Source: Lateolabrax maculatus (taxonomy: Eukaryota > Chordata > Actinopteri > Acropomatiformes > Lateolabracidae). Taken from it: a DNA stretch of 64,000 nt. Location: contig CM062211.1 of NCBI GenBank assembly GCA_031216445.1, positions 5,904,501-5,968,500 on the forward strand, in the 5' to 3' direction. A model generated the notes under the pieces. The model saw only the letters and a list, made by a program, of their open reading frames with translations. It was not told the origin of the DNA and did not search any database. The position numbers were made by a program, and so were the translations under genes. Shown in pieces: positions 62,230-64,000 of the stretch (positions are counted from its first letter, which is position 1; every line of letters starts with the position of its first letter).

Positions 62230-64000
62230 GGTGGACTACATTGTCTTGTGGTGCTTGCTGCTGAAACAGGCCCCACACTCCATATAGACATGAGGCATGT
62301 AGCAGTATATTTTCTCACGGTGTGATGTGAGCAGATTACAGGCACGCAACAGTATGGCTGTAAACCATCATCTCGTGTGGTTAACTAACAGTGTGTGTTG
62401 GGGTCTAATAAGTATGAGTAGCTGTAGAGGTTTTTAGCTTTAAATTGTCCGTTTCTTTTACATATGTGCAAAAATTGCCCCAAAAAACTCCAGATCTACT
62501 ACAGGAATGTCAAATCAAAAGATGGTTTTAATTTTAAAAATGTTTTATGTGTGTTTTAGGACCTCAACAAGCGCTTGTCGCTGCCCGCTGACATCCGAAT
62601 TCCCGACGGTTACCTGGAGAAGCTGCAGCTCAGCAGCCCACCCTTCGACCAGCCGCTCAGCCGACGCTCCCGCCGAGCCTCGCTGGTCAGTGTCCGTGTG
62701 TGTTTGTGTCTGTGTGTGCTACCTTTATTGCTTTGCGGTGCTGTTACCAGACTCCCTCTGTGCATGTTACCATGGCAACTGGCCCGGTGTGAGATCAGGA
62801 TGGATTCATCTGGAGTCACAAGCGCTTACCTCCTGCCTTAAGGCCCATCAAATTAGATTACAATACTCAGGTGTGGTGTGATCATGCGGCCTTGTTGCAG
62901 ACTGTCTGCGATGAGGACGTTTATGTATGTTAGAAGTCAGCCAACAGTGATACCTACTCTTAAAAAAGTTATTGCTAATGCAAAATGAACACCGTTTTTG
63001 GTTCTTTCTAAAGGAACAGGTAAAAATTATTGCATTTATTGGCCTTTTAGTGTTTTGATGTATTGCCGCTTTGGCCAATTCTGTCCTGGCCATTCGCACA
63101 TAATGCCACGCCACATATTTCCAGCAGTTACAATGGAGGATGATAGTAGAAAATGTCTCACTTATATCAAACATTTTGACAAATTTCCACCATTGAAAGT
63201 TTGCCAAATTAGCTACTAGCAGTTCCTGTTGGCAATGTACCTATAGAAGAAGAAGAAGAAGAAGAAGAAGTAGAATTACTTTATTAATCCCCTAATGGGG
63301 AAATTCTTTCTAGATATACAGAGAACTATCACGATATTACTTTCATACTGAAAAAAACAACGTGATGAGTGGCAGGTTCAGGAGCAGTAAAACAACATTA
63401 AGTGGATTGCAGAATTGTAAATGGGCCTTTAACCATGTTTTATTAGTGGCCAGGTAATTTAATAATCTCTTAAAGTAATCTGTGCCTAATTCAGATTTTG
63501 TCCTCTGTCTTTTCCTCAGTCGGAGATTGGTTTTGGCAAGTTGGAAACTTACATTAAACTGGACAAACTGGGAGAGGTGAGGAAGTCCTGAAATCCCACC
63601 TGACACTATTAATGAACGATATATGTTTCACAACTCCTGTTAATTCAGTAATACTGAACAAGCGTCGTGTGTTGCATTCAGGGAACCTACGCAACAGTAT
63701 TTAAAGGACGCAGTAAGCTGACGGACAACCTGGTGGCGCTGAAAGAGATCCGGCTGGAGCACGAGGAGGGAGCGCCGTGCACCGCCATCAGAGAAGGTAA
63801 TCAGCTGCCCCTCAGAGGAAGTCTTATTTAATAACATTTGTCTATTAAATACATATTTTTAATTGGAGGAATGGCGCATTTAGCAATAGTAAGTGTAACA
63901 TGTGTTTCTCTTTGTGTAAACATCTGTCTGCCCTGGTCTCTGTAGTGTCGTTACTGAAGGACCTCAAACACGCCAACATCGTGACGCTACACGACATCGT
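52202..64000 (+). CDS. cdk17: Cyclin-dependent kinase 17 (PCTAIRE-2), 5' partial coding region
   Basis: PCTAIRE-family serine/threonine kinase of post-mitotic cells. Coding exons: 52202-52328, 55902-56066, 60035-60168, 62560-62685, 63520-63576, 63682-63796, 63946 to beyond the edge; phases agree. The start ATG gives MEKMKRIKKRLSLTLRSSQT, like the human N-terminus; its context has G at -3 and +4. Segments NGRPPTSHSMHSFLHQYTGS, DIVHENLKMGSDGESDQASG and RIPDGYLEKLQL are near-identical to CDK17 and separate it from CDK16. The kinase domain begins near residue 195 with the glycine loop GEGTYATV (202-209), catalytic Lys K224 in ALKEI and the PCTAIRE cyclin-binding helix at 235-241. About 255 residues are visible; the catalytic loop and C-terminus lie past the edge. 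Identification is firm at CDK17 level; whether there is a second fish copy is unknown. Confidence 0.95.
52764..52797. repeat. (CA)n microsatellite, interrupted
   Basis: CA run with TA and GC interruptions in cdk17 intron 2. Confidence 0.8.
53654..53830. repeat. Dispersed repeat copy with inverted right part
   Basis: The left part, 'aaaggaatagtttgacgttt' then 'gagttagatgagaagattga' and 'cttagcacaaagactgga', matches the family at 48255 and 54495. The right part ('gtaggtggattttgctacca') is the reverse complement of the family's 'ggtagcaaaatccacctac' segment. Confidence 0.6.
54495..54670. repeat. Dispersed repeat copy
   Basis: 'ttggacattttaggaaactc', 'tgttttcttgctaagagttc', 'caagctacagccagcagccg', 'ctggttctgtcaaatccacc' follow the same order as the copy at 48255. 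Located in cdk17 intron 2. Confidence 0.65.
56780..56985. repeat. Dispersed repeat ending AAATGAGGCCCC
   Basis: AT-rich stretch with 'cataagtcagacttaaga' and the terminal 'aaataaatgaggcccctgg'. The ending, read in reverse as GGGGCCTCATTTAT, is one I recognise from a common fish repeat. Related wording ('tccttatttatcaaagcatgcg') occurs near 57923, consistent with a second, diverged copy. Confidence 0.45.
57150..57830. repeat. Degenerate purine-rich tandem array in cdk17 intron 3
   Basis: A motif like 'GAAGGTTTTTGGAGAGGAGGA' followed by A/G-rich sequence recurs near 57155, 57219, 57302, 57380, 57494, 57583, 57658 and 57734, with spacings mostly of 60-90 bases and one of about 115. Several units share a preceding 'agatcatttgaa'. 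Copies are strongly diverged. No coding potential was seen. Confidence 0.6.
57290..57309. repeat. Short perfect hairpin inside the tandem array
   Basis: AAAACCGCT, a two-base loop, and AGCGGTTTT form an exact inverted repeat. Confidence 0.8.
59668..59855. mobile_element. Truncated hAT-like MITE in cdk17 intron 3
   Basis: Ends with 'gtagttgcagccct', the reverse complement of the AGGGCTGCAACTA left end of the element at 15893. The interior has 'aattaatctgtgaattgtga' and 'gtttctcaaatgtaaggatt', as in this common fish family. The left end is missing. Confidence 0.6.
61113..61162. repeat. (CA)n microsatellite
   Basis: Pure CA run of about 50 bases in cdk17 intron 4. Confidence 0.9.
62145..62234. 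repeat. (GT)n microsatellite with TCTC interruptions
   Basis: About 90 bases, ending in a GGGT tandem, in cdk17 intron 4. Confidence 0.9.
63245..63311. repeat. (GAA)n run followed by a retroposon-like tail motif
   Basis: Nine AAG/GAA units are followed by 'actttattaatcccctaatg' and 'gggaaattct'. The 'TTTATTAATCCCC..GGGGAAATTC' block forms a small hairpin and is a frequent 3'-end motif of fish retroposons as I recall. No upstream body was recognised. Confidence 0.45.

Overview
This is vertebrate nuclear DNA, almost certainly from a ray-finned fish and probably a percomorph. The genes have many short exons with GT-AG introns, dinucleotide microsatellites are very dense, and several dispersed repeats resemble families I know from fish genomes. 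No bacterial, organellar or CRISPR-like architecture is visible. I rebuilt the gene models by hand from protein similarity and splice-phase bookkeeping, so every exon edge given here keeps the reading frame.

Layout: (1) 1-1156, minus: the first two coding exons of ccdc3, a secreted coiled-coil protein, running off the left edge. (2) 3.45-9.75 kb, plus: complete optn (optineurin, 12 coding exons, 529 aa) with a CRE/ETS promoter and one noncoding exon. (3) 9.86-11.4 kb: a rearranged dispersed repeat, then a decayed minus-strand gene resembling the CARF/ALS2CR8-domain family. (4) 12.3-21.1 kb, plus: complete mcm10 (17 coding exons, 913 aa), whose introns hold a hAT-like MITE, a reverse-transcriptase relic and a fish-type dispersed repeat. 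(5) 22.5-27.4 kb, minus: complete ucma (5 exons, 133 aa). (6) 30.6-34.6 kb, minus: complete phyh (9 exons, 334 aa). (7) 36.6-64.0 kb, plus: the 5' part of cdk17 (PCTAIRE-2 kinase): a CpG-rich promoter and noncoding exon, a 15-kb first intron, then seven coding exons up to the start of the kinase domain, cut by the right edge.

The order and orientation ccdc3(-) optn(+) mcm10(+) ucma(-) phyh(-) match what I recall of human chromosome 10p13. The next gene, cdk17, lies on human chromosome 12, so a synteny junction falls in the roughly 2 kb between phyh and cdk17. The genes do not form a functional pathway: optineurin is a selective-autophagy receptor, MCM10 a replication-initiation factor, UCMA a Gla-rich cartilage matrix protein, PHYH a peroxisomal alpha-oxidation enzyme and CDK17 a PCTAIRE kinase.

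I found no clearly new biological system. The items most worth a second look are the decayed CARF-like locus, the paired perfect hairpins upstream of optn, the degenerate purine-rich tandem array in a cdk17 intron, the satellite close to the phyh start codon, and the synteny junction.
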